NCBI RefSeq assembly: GCF_010111755.1
Contig: NC_088960.1
Span: forward strand, 496,001 to 560,000
Reading direction: 5' to 3'
Length of the DNA: 64,000 bases
Source of the DNA: Nakaseomyces glabratus
Lineage: Eukaryota > Ascomycota > Saccharomycetes > Saccharomycetales > Saccharomycetaceae
Shown: positions 44,574-56,509 of the stretch, piece after piece
Layout: every line of letters begins with the position of its first letter
Numbering within the stretch: position 1 is the stretch's first letter
The notes under the pieces: generated by a model
The model's input: the letters and a program-made list of their open reading frames with translations, nothing else
The model's database searches: none
What the model was told of the DNA's origin: nothing
Made by a program: the position numbers and the translations under genes

Positions 44574-47500
44574 GGGGACCACAAATGAATGTATATGGAA
44601 TATCCTTCGTATCTGGGTTGAAGGGACCCATAGACACTAACGCCTGACGCATACGAGATCTCGTTCGAGCTTCGGGATGGGTTGTACAGGGGTGTATTAG
44701 ATCCGGAACATACTTCGGGATCCGTTTTCAGAAAATGATTATTTCATCATTTCCTATCAGCAGTGTGCGAGTTTCTCACTGACATAATGTATTTTTCTTC
44801 CTAGTCTTCTCTGGCCACAACCAGAAAACGCTAAATAAAAATGAAAAAGCAATTTCAAACCAAAATAGTTTTTCCGTGGTTTTCATGTTGTTCACAGAAA
44901 CGTTCGTTACAGAGAGTGGACTTGTAAGCTTACCACATCTGGGGTCAAAGTTTCGACGATTTTCTATTTTTTCCTCATAATTTACAGAAACTTGATCAAT
45001 TACACAGAAATGTCCGCGAGGAATATTTGCAAGAAATGAAACACTTTGTTTCTCTGCGTTGGTTTCACTGTCGGAATTTACACATACAGTGGAGAATTAT
45101 TTCCGGCCTCGGTGCTCTTACTCTCTGCTTCATATACTTCCGAGGGCCAAAGCTAAGACAAGCCTATCGCGATGGGAAATTTTTGGGTTAACTGTCGTCT
45201 AATTCGAAAAGATGTAAGACCCTCGAATCATGAATGGAAATGGGCATGGCATTTCTTTTTGCATATTTACTTCTCGAATGTGTCATGTTGTGCAAAACTT
45301 TCTCAATTAGGAAGGGGAGCTGCGCGATGGTATCCGTATTATTGCTGACGGATGGAGAAAAGATGGGGGGGGGGCTACTCGATAAAAAGAAGATGTAGTA
45401 ATGAGGGTTGCATGCAAAGCTCTACGATTTTGCTTATTCGGTTACATGTATTTTATATTTTTAGCTTTTGTTACTTATATGATGTCATATGTTTATTATA
45501 TGATGCTCTAAAGTGTCCATAGCCCTTATACATAGTGCTTTTAGAGAACCTCAAAAACAAGATAAATTTTATTGTTGGAATGCGATCGAGACCTTGATTG
45601 GATTACAGAGTTTACATCACTGGAGTAATAGATCTCTGCGAAATAATTTAGAGTGTTTCAATCTCAAGTTTTGTTTTGTGACTTACATCCATGTGGTTCA
45701 TACCTGTAGAAGCCTGTAATTTTCAATGGCTACATATCTATCTAGTGAGTTTAATGGACAGACGTAAAGCACCATAAAAAGATGCCTTTCTTATGTTCCA
45801 GAATGTATTAAAATAACTTCAAGGATTTTAATAATGTTATTATGGTAACATGCGACATTTAGAATTTGTACTCATAATAATTGTAAATTGAAGCAAACCT
45901 CACATTTCAAACGCCATAAAGATTGAGACCAATAGAACAACAGTTCTGTAATCAGCAAACGATTTTCTGAACTAGTGAAAGAGTGTTTATTGCTTAGCCA
46001 GCGTTATTATATCGATAGAACCATTTATTTTACATCTGAGTAGTACTGGCTTCTTGAGTTAGCTATTCTTTTTGATCACATAAAAGAGAGAAAGGAAATG
46101 TGAACTATACCTGTGATTGTATTTCTTATGCCTTGTTGATATGCTAATTACTTCTTCTGGTCTGAATGTAAATATAAACTAACAAAAACTGAGTTCTAAA
46201 AATAAAACATTATTATAAGATCTCAATGATTGCTTTCTTAATATGTGGATAGCATTGTGTGATTCTCTCTGTACACTAATATTGAACTGCGGCGAATCCC
46301 TATAGCTTTCCCCTTTTGAGTTACCTTTTTCATGTTCTACAATTAATCATTGTCGTTACAATAAAGAATTTTGTGGGGGATATACCCAGAAAAAGAAACA
46401 CACGAAACTAGAATTGAAGTTCAATATGAGAACATTAGCTAGAAAAAAAGGTCGGTGGAAAAAAAATGAAATAGCTGGTTTCAGTAATGTAAAACTAACT
46501 AAGAAACTTATGTAGTTCTTATTTACCAATCAAACAAATACAGATAAAAAGTCTGTCTATGCTACGTAGTAGTTTAAAATGGCTCGGCCATAGTGTACTG
46601 ATTGGTGGGGACCTTTGATTGTATTTACACACAAACGTTCAACCTCCATAAATTGAACAAATTTTTTCTGTACTTCATGTTCTTTTTTTCTGGATTGTTA
46701 TGATAGAAAGAAAAAAGAAACAAAACATTAAAAATGGTATAACGCTGGTTAGTACGAAACCATATTCTAATGCTTATCAGTGTTTATTGTATTCCAATTC
46801 AATAACTTAACAGTTTGATTGATTAGAATACAATATATCCCACGGATCAAGGTATGGTTATGTGGGATTTATCTAAAATAGGTTGCTAATACATCTTCCT
46901 CAGTGTATGGTAACTCTTGCGTACACCTGATAAGATACGCGCTTGAAGGATTGAAAGAGAAATGAGAGATAGTATACAAAAAAAGAAATGGCTTAAGCAA
47001 TTTCTCGTACACATACAACAGATAAAACACATGAGTGATTTATTCAATGTATTTAGTTTTTTAGACTGACTTGGCTAAGGGGTTTGATATAGATATTGGT
47101 ATTCTGATGATAGAACATGTATAAATTACTATTCTACTTTGGTTTTATTACTCGCACTGGATTAGTGATTTTTGCTCTATTATCTTACACATGTAAATGC
47201 CTATTACGTACTACTTGACCAGAAAATTGTAATTCTCTAGCTCGTTTTGAAGATGCATTGATCCAAGGTAATTAGTTTGCATAGTATGTGGGTGGTCATA
47301 TTTGTGGGTACTATGTAAGCATAATTCAGAATGTGCCGATTTTCAGTAACGAGAATATTTTAATTTTGGTAGTAAAAGAACTCAGAGGTTTTTGCCTCAA
47401 AAAAATAACTTACATGTTACTAGAAAATTGTCAAATTAATTTAAGAGGTGCCACCATTAAGAAAAATGGCAGTTCTCGTATATAGAAAATCTTCTATCCT

Positions 47501-50500
47501 TCAGATCATAAAATTACTTTTCTAGCGATTCATATGCTTAGGAAGGGTATAATTCAACTTTATAATATCGAAATATTACCACCCACTTATTTTTTTTGGT
47601 GCTTTGCAATAATAAATATATGATATCTTGACCAATCTAAATCAAAAAATTGATCTAAAATGAATTGAACCCAACACACTAGTGTGTTAATGTAAATTAC
47701 ATCTATTGCATTTATCAGGTATTTTGATAAACTAGTAAATTTTCAAAAAAAAAATGATTTATACTTTCTACCTTTTCTTGCGTAATAAAACTACAGTGAA
47801 CTACCTCGATTTCTATGTCTCCCCATCCTGATGAACTATTATATTGCTGTTTAATGGTCATCCCACATATTCACAAGATTTAACCGTTAATGCCATATCA
47901 AATTTCACCTTCTATTTTTAGGATGTTTGTAATATGTTATGAAAAGTTATCTAAGCTATATTTGGAGTATTAAAGTGGGATAATATTCTTGCAAGGTGGC
48001 TTTTCAGTCGAAGTTTTTATTGAAGGTTATGTTTCATTGGGGGGGAGTAGAGAAGATATGTAGAAGCTCTCCAGTTATCCATCAACTGGAGCTTGAGCTC
48101 TTAAAAATAAAGAAGTGTAGAGCTATACGGTTTATTTTTTACTTCCGTTTACGTAACGTAAGGGATAGTTGATTTATTAATATCGATCTTGCATACTCAG
48201 TGAATAATCAAACGTAGTAAGATTGTATGTGTATCTCCTATTTCAACACACTCCCCCCTCCCCATTGTAATAAGAGGTTATGTGAGATCGAGTAAGTACT
48301 AAGTACTTGGCTAGAAAAAGAAACCAAAGAGCTTATCAACACAAACAGCTCTCTCAGTTTAATGCACGCACTGGCTTCCCTCTCCTAATAGAACAGATAA
48401 GTCTATGGACAAACATTCGGTAATTGAAATTATCGCCGAGAGAATATGATTATTAATAGATTTACGGTTTTTGGGTAAAAGTGCCAGTCAGTGTATTCCC
48501 AGCAGAGTCCCCCCTGAATGTTCTACACAGACGTACTCGGAAGAGAAGCGGCAGTATTCCTTGCAAGCCAGAACACCACGCAGAAGCAAAGATCTTCAGT
48601 AGAACTACTCGCCTCGAGACAAAAAGCGAATAGAGACTTCTCTGCGTTATTGTCTGTGATAAAAAATCGGGTAGGGGAGTTGCGGAAAAAGAAATAATAT
48701 GCCAAGTTGTTTCTCGAGCCATTGTCTTATACACTTCGTATGCTGGCCATCTCCTGTAAATAGGGTCTTCTGCAAGATATTGCATCAAGATAGAACAATA
48801 CTGAGAGAATGGAGGAAGAAGCGAACGCATTGGAAGATGGTAGGAAAGAAGAAAAGGGCAAGTAGCTGGTGGAAGATACTCAGTTGTTACTTTTGCTTGG
48901 TACAATACTTTCTGTTTGATCATACCATTTACATCACTGTGGATCAAGTGAAGCTTCGCACCTTACCTAAATCGCAGAAAAATAGGGAAGGACTTCTCTC
49001 TAACCAATGATCGTTAATGTGTTGTGGATGTTATTCCCTCTTTGGAAGGAATTATCCATCATTCTATATCTGGGGATTGTTGATAGCAATTACGTTCATT
49101 CTCAAAATACCGCATCTTCTACAGATAACATTCTATTGGGGTGTTCCAATTAAAATATCGGTATACATGTGTGAATATGAATCAAAGAAAAACAGATGCT
49201 GCTGTTTTCTTCCACTTGTTATTGAATTACTGATATGTAATTTTTTAGTAAGGCTCTCCTTTTCGTGCTCATTTGATCATCTGCATGGGTTTCGTTGTCT
49301 GTTCAGATAATTACTAGTGTTGTGGTTGTTATTGTTGAAAAATAGGATATCTTAGCTTTAGGGATTAAATTCCTCTTCGGTTTTCAAAATTATTGCCGAA
49401 AACGTAGTATCAATATTTCTTCTACATAGTCCCAATAATAATTCGAAAAATTGAAAAGAACAGGTAATCATTCCGATTATGACTTCATAGTGATATCAGA
49501 ACGGCATAAATGGGAATGCCAATGAAAACTTTACTTACTATATCCTTATGATTGCTCTAGCAACGCCTAACTACATTGTGTAAGCTGAGGAATAAAAATT
49601 CTAAAAACAAAGTAAACTGTTTTTCCTTGCAATTCATACCTTGTATGTGTTTGGTTTTGGCCGCATTCTTGAATTCACCCATATACTCAAAAACTCTTTG
49701 TCAAATCTCAATATCAGATAGCAAAATTCTTACATTATTTTTGATATGAATGACACTCTATAAATGATGAAATATATAAATAAAAGTATGAATTCTTGAA
49801 TATGACTTCGATTCCTGTTCATAATGAATTCGTACTAAAAAGTATGAAAACTCCAATTAAATGAATAAAATTCTCCTATATTTGAACATGACTATTGCTG
49901 AAAGCAGATTACTTAAGAAGGATGGATTTGGTGATGGAATCAAATTTGCTGTTTCAAAATTAAAGTTCAAGACTTTTATGAATTGAAAGCTATGTACATA
50001 AAAGGCATAATTTTCATGATAGGAAGTGTCTTCTGATAGAGACTGTTAAAAATTAATAAAAGTTGAAGAAGAACAGTACCTTGCTAGTTTATTTTCTTGG
50101 TAATAGTACTACTATTATTTATAAATCGCTATTCGCTTAATCAATAAAACCCAGTAATCTTGTTTTCTATAAAAAATATTCTTAATACTTATTAGGAGAA
50201 AAACGCGATAACTATTAGTTATAGACATACTAGTTTTCTGACAGTTACTATATTCCACGACTATTTTATTATTCTAAGGGTGATTTATATCTGAACATAA
50301 TCATTCTACATGATAAAGTTAAACATTATACTATAAGCCTAAAAACAATAGTAGGAAGTGACACAATTGCTCATAACAGTTTGAACATTAGTCGACTACC
50401 AAAATATAAAATTTCGATAAGCACATATATACATATTTTAGATATTCCAATAAAAAAGATAATGAAGACTTTTACTATTTAAAATGTCACATAAACGTAT

Positions 50501-50579
50501 CTTTACTAATTTTTTTTGTAACATTGAGCTATGTAAGTTTTAGTAAGTTCGACTCTTAGCCAGCATTGCTTATGCACGA

Positions 50580-52730
50580 TTATATTTTAAGTTGGTTAAT
50601 ACCGTTTACCGCAGTGTCGCATTTTTTCTCAAATTCAGAAATTATTTTCAAGTCTGTTCGCAGAAGCTGTTGAAGATCATTCCATTCTTTGCCATTTTCC
50701 GAGCTTATGTCTGGTTTTTGATTAGCTATTTGAGCCTGTTGCTCTTTTATGAATTCCAACTCTTGATGATTAGTCGAGGCCTTCCTAACATAACTGTTAA
50801 ACTCGATAACCGACCTTTTAATCTCAGCAAACCACTCACTTTCAGCAGCTGAAATATTAGAGTTATTCATCGATCCCATTTCCTTTTGCCCTTCAACCTT
50901 ATCGTATAATGATGATAGTCTTTCCATTAGTTTTTGTTGTTTTTCTTTTACCTTATCGATCTTAGTATTTTGGACCTCTCTTATTTGTTCAAAATTATCC
51001 CAAAACTTATTTATTTGATAGGTCGTCTCGATTTGCCTGCTGAATTCCTCAATAGAGTCAATCATTCTTTTCCTATATATGTAACCGAGCGTCTGAGCCA
51101 TTGATATCATTTTCATATAACTTTCAGAAATTTTGGTCAATGATTCTAATTGATTTTCGTTACTTGAGTTTTTCAGTGGTGCACTTCTTATTTCAAGCGG
51201 TATTTTTGTAAAATTTTGATTTTGAAGATTCTTATAGTATATTTGCTCATAATGTTGTATTTCTGTCAATGGTCTTGCAAATTTAACTTCATAAAGACCG
51301 TTTTTTAATTCCGGTAAGTCAAGTTTACTTTCCACCTGACTATTGGATTGATCAATTAATTTGTGTTTCGTTGTACTTGAAATTCCATCAAGCATGTCCA
51401 ACTCCTCAATTTTTTTATCACTAATAATATAATTGCATGAGATGTTTTCATTTTTCCAGTATATTATGCTTTTAAAGGTAGTAGCTAATTGTTGAAGGTT
51501 TTCAATATTTGATTTAACCTTTAAGTTTGCTAATAGTTTAATATCAGAATCATCAATTATTTGAGCCAGAATTGTAGACCAATCACAAGTGTTAACAAAG
51601 AAATTCGACTTAACATTGTCAGTGACCACAAATTTACCATAGGTTCCTGGAATCGATAAAAACTTTGCATTATCTGTTATTTCGAGCTTTATCTGTTCCA
51701 AAAGTGCCAATGAGTTGCTTCCGGGAAATCTAGAAATATCCCAACTCATAATAGGTTCTAAATCTGAAAGAAATAAAAGAACAGTTCCATTACTAAACGC
51801 AATTGCTAGTAAGGATATGTTTTGTGTAATTTGAATGATATTGATATCTGTTGCCATGAAATCATATAGTTCATTAGGATAAGGTGTCATAGAAAATGGC
51901 CCTTGGGGTTGTGCATTAAGGTAAGCATCCTCAAGTATTAAAGGTTTTTTATCATTCCTGAAGGCAGTCTTTTGACCTCTGATTTTCTCCATGAAATTAA
52001 GCTGCTTGACAATATTTCTTTTTTCCTGCGGTGTTGTGTTTACATTCATGTTGTTATAAAGAAGCAATGATTTCGCAAATAATGTGTCTACTTCATGTAG
52101 AGAGATATCCCACCGTCTTGGAAGGCACGGATAAATGGTAAATATATCACAACCTTCCTCAGCACTAAGTATGAGCAAAGACAAGCCATCCTGTGAGAAA
52201 ATAATCTTTTGGATATCGTTGATTCGATCGTATAGCCCGAGGGCAGAGTTCTTGCTATTAAGATTAATCATATTCTTGTCAGATCTATTATCGTCTGTGT
52301 TTATCATGAAAATACTATCGTCATTCGTCAGAACAAGTATAGTAGAATCCAGATAGCTCTTAGGGTGAAATAAAACTTGTTTAATACTATGATTTTCATC
52401 AAATTTGTGGCTGTAAATGTGGCAAAGATGTTTTAGGCCATTCTCCTCTCCAGAATACATCCATGGAACTTCCAACACATGCAGCTCATCTCGATTGTAG
52501 ATACATACGTAATCGGCTGTTGTACTTGAAACCGCACCCTCCACTTTACCTTCAAATTGCAAATCAAAATCTAAGCTTTTATAAGTTGTAGAAGTGCTAT
52601 GGCACCAACGGAGATGCCCACGGTCAGCGATTGATACAATCTTTGTGCCGTCAGAAGATGAAAAAAGGAACCTCTGAGCTGCATTTCCAGTAAACGCTTC
52701 GGAGTTTTTGAGTATATTGGGGATCGACAT
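50580..52730 (-). CDS. NUP82: Nup82 nucleoporin (cytoplasmic filament complex)
   Basis: This 716-residue protein starts at the ATG at 52728-52730 (MSIPNILKNSEAFTGNAAQR). The frame extends eight codons upstream only to a GTG. The N-terminal 420 residues have the beta-propeller-like character of Nup82. The C-terminal third (about 535-716) is charged and helical with heptad-like stretches (KIDKVKEKQQKLMERLSSLYDKVE), the coiled coil that binds Nup159 and Nsp1. The complex sits on the cytoplasmic face of the pore and supports mRNA export. The length is close to that of S. cerevisiae Nup82 (713 aa). It is the first gene of the right-hand conserved block and would be next to BNA3 in S. cerevisiae. 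Confidence 0.9.
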   Translation of the reverse strand: MSIPNILKNSEAFTGNAAQRFLFSSSDGTKIVSIADRGHLRWCHSTSTTYKSLDFDLQFEGKVEGAVSSTTADYVCIYNRDELHVLEVPWMYSGEENGLKHLCHIYSHKFDENHSIKQVLFHPKSYLDSTILVLTNDDSIFMINTDDNRSDKNMINLNSKNSALGLYDRINDIQKIIFSQDGLSLLILSAEEGCDIFTIYPCLPRRWDISLHEVDTLFAKSLLLYNNMNVNTTPQEKRNIVKQLNFMEKIRGQKTAFRNDKKPLILEDAYLNAQPQGPFSMTPYPNELYDFMATDINIIQITQNISLLAIAFSNGTVLLFLSDLEPIMSWDISRFPGSNSLALLEQIKLEITDNAKFLSIPGTYGKFVVTDNVKSNFFVNTCDWSTILAQIIDDSDIKLLANLKVKSNIENLQQLATTFKSIIYWKNENISCNYIISDKKIEELDMLDGISSTTKHKLIDQSNSQVESKLDLPELKNGLYEVKFARPLTEIQHYEQIYYKNLQNQNFTKIPLEIRSAPLKNSSNENQLESLTKISESYMKMISMAQTLGYIYRKRMIDSIEEFSRQIETTYQINKFWDNFEQIREVQNTKIDKVKEKQQKLMERLSSLYDKVEGQKEMGSMNNSNISAAESEWFAEIKRSVIEFNSYVRKASTNHQELEFIKEQQAQIANQKPDISSENGKEWNDLQQLLRTDLKIISEFEKKCDTAVNGINQLKI

Positions 52731-53204
52731 TATTTGCCTGTAATTCAAAGTCACGACACAGTTAAACTTCTTGGAATGAGGTCGTTTCAGTGCTTTTTTT
52801 TCTTTCCACTATCCTTACCTAACAGGATAATTCTGACTAAATTGGGGACTCGCTAGTAAGTTCTAGTCTATGCAAATATATTGGCTTCCAAATAGAATTA
52901 GGACTTATACTGCTGATCAATTGATCCTGTCACTTGATTCCAAAGATCAGTTCTTGATCTTGGATGCTGTCTTTAAAACTTCTAAATGCCTGAAACTCAT
53001 CGAATTGCCCATTTTTTTCCGGTTCTCTACTTCGTGTACAAGCACAATAATACGGTATATGTTCATCCAAGTTGTGATTCTCTGGCCACTGTCTAAAGTG
53101 AGTGTCTATAACATTTCAATCTACAATATTTGATATATAATTAGTTCTATGAGTTAATTGCAAATCCATGGAGTTCAAGAAAAGAGCATTTACAAACCTA
53201 TTTT
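52731..53204. other. Intergenic: NUP82 promoter and LAS21 3' region
   Basis: This is 474 bp between two minus-strand genes. An 87-codon frame (52870-53133, +) has no recognisable features and is probably chance. Nothing else is seen. Confidence 0.55.
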
Positions 53205-55733
53205 TCAGGTCAATAGTAAAAGGATTTCCGGTATCCAATGCACGATGATACCAACAAATATGGTCCACACCATATAATAGCACAGTTTTGGAGAAAACAC
53301 ACTCCATATGAACAAGTGATATCTAAGTATGATACATGCCAGCAGTAGACAACATCCAATGGTCGATTGAATGATAATAAATGGATACTTGGCGGCGACC
53401 AAGGTCTGCCATCTACTGGAGTTTGCGTTTGCGTAAGTGATCCGCCAATTATAGAACGACCAATATATCGTTGGTGCAAAGTTAGAGATGCACATCATCA
53501 ATCCAACAACATAAATATTGTAGTTCTCAGAGACACCATTGTACGCATTTGAAAGGTCAACTGTAGCTATGGAGTTCGTGCCTCCACTTTGAAAGAAAGT
53601 AAAAAACTGCAAGATAATACCAAATATAACAGCCAGCAGATAGTCACTTTGGTATCTTTCCCTTATAATATGTACAGTTATCTCATTTATTATTTCAAAG
53701 AACAAAAATAAACCAATGTTGTGACTAGGTGTCTGAAATACAAGGAAAATAGTAACATAACGGCTCACCACTGCCAAAGATTTAGAGATATCGGATACTT
53801 GGAAGAATTTTTGTATCATTAACCTGGAGACAAGTACAGCAAAGAATAGTTTAAAAAATATCCTTGCCAAAGGAATCAATGCAGTGTGTATTAGATCTTC
53901 CTCTCGGTATAATGTTGCATCTTCAACTATTAATGAGGCTGTTTCAAGAACCCATTTATAAAACAAATCTGGAACTCTTTCACCATTGACAATGGACCAG
54001 TTTACCTTGTACAGAAAAGTTATCATAGATAATAAACCCATAGAAAGTAGATCTGAAAATCCAAGAAGAGAAACAGTGTGATTACCAAAACGTAAAGACT
54101 TTAAATTTAAGCCTACTACTGTAACTGTTATCAGGTTTAACCACCATAGGGCATCGATATTTCCCTTTAGCAAGTTTGCAATCACGTTATCATAAGTATA
54201 CTTCTGGCCACTGTTATTCCAGCCTCTAATCAAACGTAAACAAAACAGAACTATGATATGTGATTTCCAACTACTAAAGTTTAAATTAACCATTGATAGT
54301 AGCACTAGACCAGTAATAATCCACCACCAAAATTGATGTTCTTCTTCGATAAAACTACTTCCAAATACTGAGATGCCCATAAGCGCAGCAATTGCTATCA
54401 GGATGGAGGTGTTGATGTTAATTGCGACATGCCTAGCATATCTATAATATATAGTACCGGTAATAACAATAGAAAGGAAACAACCAATGAATAGTAATGG
54501 GTAATTGTAGTCCGTAGCAGTTTTGGCTAGATTCTCTTGCACATCCTTCATGTTCTTGATTACATCCTCAATTACAAAATTCTTTGTTTCTTCCATGATT
54601 TGCGTTTTACCCTTTGTTAAACCAGAAAGTTGGTTCCAATTCTCCTTGACTATAGCCTTCTGCAATGAGACATCTTTGAACAATTGCAAGAACTCAGGTA
54701 TTATAACTCCCACATTGTTTTTCGGTATGGCTACATTGAATAGTGAGCTTATTGTGGGTACAACATCGATTTGCTGGATCTTCTTCAAGTAGTGAAATGT
54801 TTTCTCTTCACCAGCGTTTAGACTTGGAATTTTCATGGGGAATTCCTTAGCGCTGCTTTGTTCCTTAGAAGGCTTATATGCTGCCAATTTATCAGATAAG
54901 AAGACCATCCCAGCGGAGGTCTCACCAGCTGAGGAACCACCGTGATTGCCGAGGTCGTTCATACCGTGGTCACCCATCAGCACGAGCAAAGTAGACTGCA
55001 TATCTAGCTCGTCGTAAAGCTTCCTAATGATGCTGTCCATCTCTTCGTGTTTGGGCCCCATAAACCTGGAGTAAGGCCCGTCTTTGTGCCCGATGTGGTC
55101 CAAACCGAGGTAGTGCAGGATCAGCACGTCCCACTCGCTTGTCTCACGCAGTTGCCTGTCGATATGTCTTGTTACATTGAGGTCCACCTGGGTGAAGTCG
55201 CTCACGAAGAAAGAGTTGGTTCCTTCGTATTCATCGAACATGGTCTGGGAGTCCTCATTGGCCTCTACAGGTGGGAACAGCTTCAACCACGTATCGTCAC
55301 CGAAGAACCTGATGCGCTTGCCGGCGTTGTTTCTGAACTGCCACAGCCAGGAGTCCTGTGCCAGCAGACTCGAGGAAGTATCGTCCTCGGCCACGTTCAG
55401 GATAGCGTCCAGGAAGTTCGGTGTGGAGCCAGTGGTGATGCCTTTCAGCCGCGGCAGCGTCACAGTGGGCGGATTTGAGTGCGCAGTGAAGCCCCAGGCG
55501 CTGCCGTCCGCGAGCTTCTCATGTATGAAGTGGAACTTGGAGATGGACGCATCGAAGAGGAAGTCGCTGCGCATGGCGTCGACGACCACGACCACGAGCT
55601 TGTCGAACACAGGGTCTCTGGCGTGTGTACCATCCAACGCGGCGTGGCCATCGAGCACTTTCTTCTGCGGGAAGAACCCACAGCCAAATATAAGCACCGC
55701 AATTGCGTGTGCTACCACCAGCAGAAACAGCAT
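53205..55733 (-). CDS. LAS21: Las21/Gpi7, GPI ethanolamine-phosphate transferase 2
   Basis: This 842-residue ER membrane protein has an N-terminal signal anchor (1-20) and a lumenal alkaline-phosphatase-like domain (about 45-300). Motifs include VVVVVDAMRSDF (metal-binding Asp52), NPPTVTLPRLKGITTGS (nucleophile region, Thr90), HYLGLDHIGH and MGDHGMNDLGNHGG. About ten C-terminal membrane spans follow. The family adds ethanolamine phosphate to the second mannose of the GPI precursor. S. cerevisiae Las21 is 830 aa. GPI-anchored wall proteins such as the nearby adhesin depend on this pathway, but the adjacency is inherited synteny, not evidence of co-function. The first 600 bp of coding sequence are noticeably more GC-rich than the rest. 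Confidence 0.95.
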   Translation of the reverse strand: MLFLLVVAHAIAVLIFGCGFFPQKKVLDGHAALDGTHARDPVFDKLVVVVVDAMRSDFLFDASISKFHFIHEKLADGSAWGFTAHSNPPTVTLPRLKGITTGSTPNFLDAILNVAEDDTSSSLLAQDSWLWQFRNNAGKRIRFFGDDTWLKLFPPVEANEDSQTMFDEYEGTNSFFVSDFTQVDLNVTRHIDRQLRETSEWDVLILHYLGLDHIGHKDGPYSRFMGPKHEEMDSIIRKLYDELDMQSTLLVLMGDHGMNDLGNHGGSSAGETSAGMVFLSDKLAAYKPSKEQSSAKEFPMKIPSLNAGEEKTFHYLKKIQQIDVVPTISSLFNVAIPKNNVGVIIPEFLQLFKDVSLQKAIVKENWNQLSGLTKGKTQIMEETKNFVIEDVIKNMKDVQENLAKTATDYNYPLLFIGCFLSIVITGTIYYRYARHVAININTSILIAIAALMGISVFGSSFIEEEHQFWWWIITGLVLLSMVNLNFSSWKSHIIVLFCLRLIRGWNNSGQKYTYDNVIANLLKGNIDALWWLNLITVTVVGLNLKSLRFGNHTVSLLGFSDLLSMGLLSMITFLYKVNWSIVNGERVPDLFYKWVLETASLIVEDATLYREEDLIHTALIPLARIFFKLFFAVLVSRLMIQKFFQVSDISKSLAVVSRYVTIFLVFQTPSHNIGLFLFFEIINEITVHIIRERYQSDYLLAVIFGIILQFFTFFQSGGTNSIATVDLSNAYNGVSENYNIYVVGLMMCISNFAPTIYWSFYNWRITYANANSSRWQTLVAAKYPFIIIQSTIGCCLLLACIILRYHLFIWSVFSPKLCYYMVWTIFVGIIVHWIPEILLLLT

Positions 55734-55976
55734 TGTCGATAGTTAAGTGCCCTCTTGTTTGCTGCTTGCACAGGCCAATTGCATTGCATCGACAGCTTCC
55801 CAATTTGTATCATTCGAAGTGGAAAAAAGAGAGCTATTGAATTTTGATTAGAGATAGATAGATTATACAACCAGGGTCATATATACTTTCGCGTAGTGTA
55901 ATGTGTAGCATGTGTAGCATGTGTCTAGTGCGAATGGGGTGGGGGGGATATATACAGGGATGGCTTTGGCGGGAGC

Positions 55977-56234
55977 TCACTTCTTCTTGTGCTCCTCGTA
56001 CTCTTTCTTCAATTGCTCGAGCTCCTTCGGGTCGATAGGAGGCACAGGCACGTCCTCGAAGTCGTTGTCCTTGTGCAGGAACTTGTATGTGTAGACGTAA
56101 ATGCCGCCCGTGACGGCCAGCAGACCGGCCAGCCCAACCATGTTGCCCTTGAAGAACGGCTGTCTCGCACGGATCATCGCAGGCGTCATCTTCCATGTCC
56201 GCGGATCCTGGTAACGTGAAGGCTCCAATACCAT
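55977..56234 (-). CDS. COA3: Coa3, cytochrome c oxidase assembly factor
   Basis: This 85-residue protein begins MVLEPSRYQDPRTWKMTPAM. It has one membrane span (about 31-50, NMVGLAGLLAVTGGIYVYTY) and a charged C-terminal tail (DPKELEQLKKEYEEHKKK). Coa3 (YJL062W-A) is a small inner-membrane protein that, with Cox14 and Mss51, couples COX1 translation to assembly of complex IV. Length and position between LAS21 and MRPL8 match S. cerevisiae. It is divergent from MRPL8 across 275 bp, a pairing of two mitochondrial genes. Confidence 0.93.
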   Translation of the reverse strand: MVLEPSRYQDPRTWKMTPAMIRARQPFFKGNMVGLAGLLAVTGGIYVYTYKFLHKDNDFEDVPVPPIDPKELEQLKKEYEEHKKK

Positions 56235-56509
56235 ATCGAAGTACTTGTGCTTATGTGGTTATGTGGCTATGTAGCTATGTGATTGTGTGGACTATGTGCT
56301 TGCAAATACATATGTCCCCAGTTATGTTCCCAGTTATACTGCCCCCTTCGCTCCCAGTCCAAGTCATGCCGCACGCCACCTCGAACTTCGAGTCCAACTA
56401 CTTCAGCAGTTGCAAGTTGCAAGTTGGAATGAGCTAAAGGTACTTGAACTGCAGCTTGAACTGCAGCTTGCATAGGCTAATACAACTTGAAATTGCACAG
56501 ATACCAACC
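56235..56509. other. Divergent promoter between COA3 and MRPL8
   Basis: This is 275 bp shared by two mitochondrial-protein genes. It contains short imperfect direct repeats (TATGTGG-type between 56249 and 56290; AACTGCAGCTTG twice at about 56446-56471). No uORF or small gene is supported. Confidence 0.5.

Larger units (their letters stand above)
42998..50579. other. 7.6-kb AT-rich region without convincing genes, upstream of the adhesin
   Basis: The longest frames here are 161 codons (48462-48947, -) and 115 codons (44156-44503, -). Neither has recognisable motifs or protein-like composition. The region separates the adhesin 5' end from the 3' end of NUP82. It contains many A/T runs, three G- or C-rich tracts (45365-45374, 48039-48047, 48250-48263) containing AGGGG/CCCCT stress-element cores, and less AT-rich islands near 44570-44720, 44990-45150 and 48470-48700. 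No tRNA, LTR or centromere signature was seen. A very long upstream region is reminiscent of regulated yeast adhesin loci. Confidence 0.65.

Noticed and set aside
44640..44720. Possible tRNA (GTTCGAG box-B-like sequence)
   Set aside because: No matching A box, acceptor stem or anticodon arm could be paired around it.
44868..44880. TCCGTGG-type sequence resembling a Pdr1 response element upstream of the adhesin
   Set aside because: The eighth base does not match the usual TCCGTGGA/TCCACGGA forms and a single weak match in 7.6 kb is not informative.
48462..48947. 161-codon minus-strand frame in the gene desert
   Set aside because: No recognisable domain, hydrophobic pattern or neighbour context; it is within the length expected by chance for a slightly less AT-rich island.
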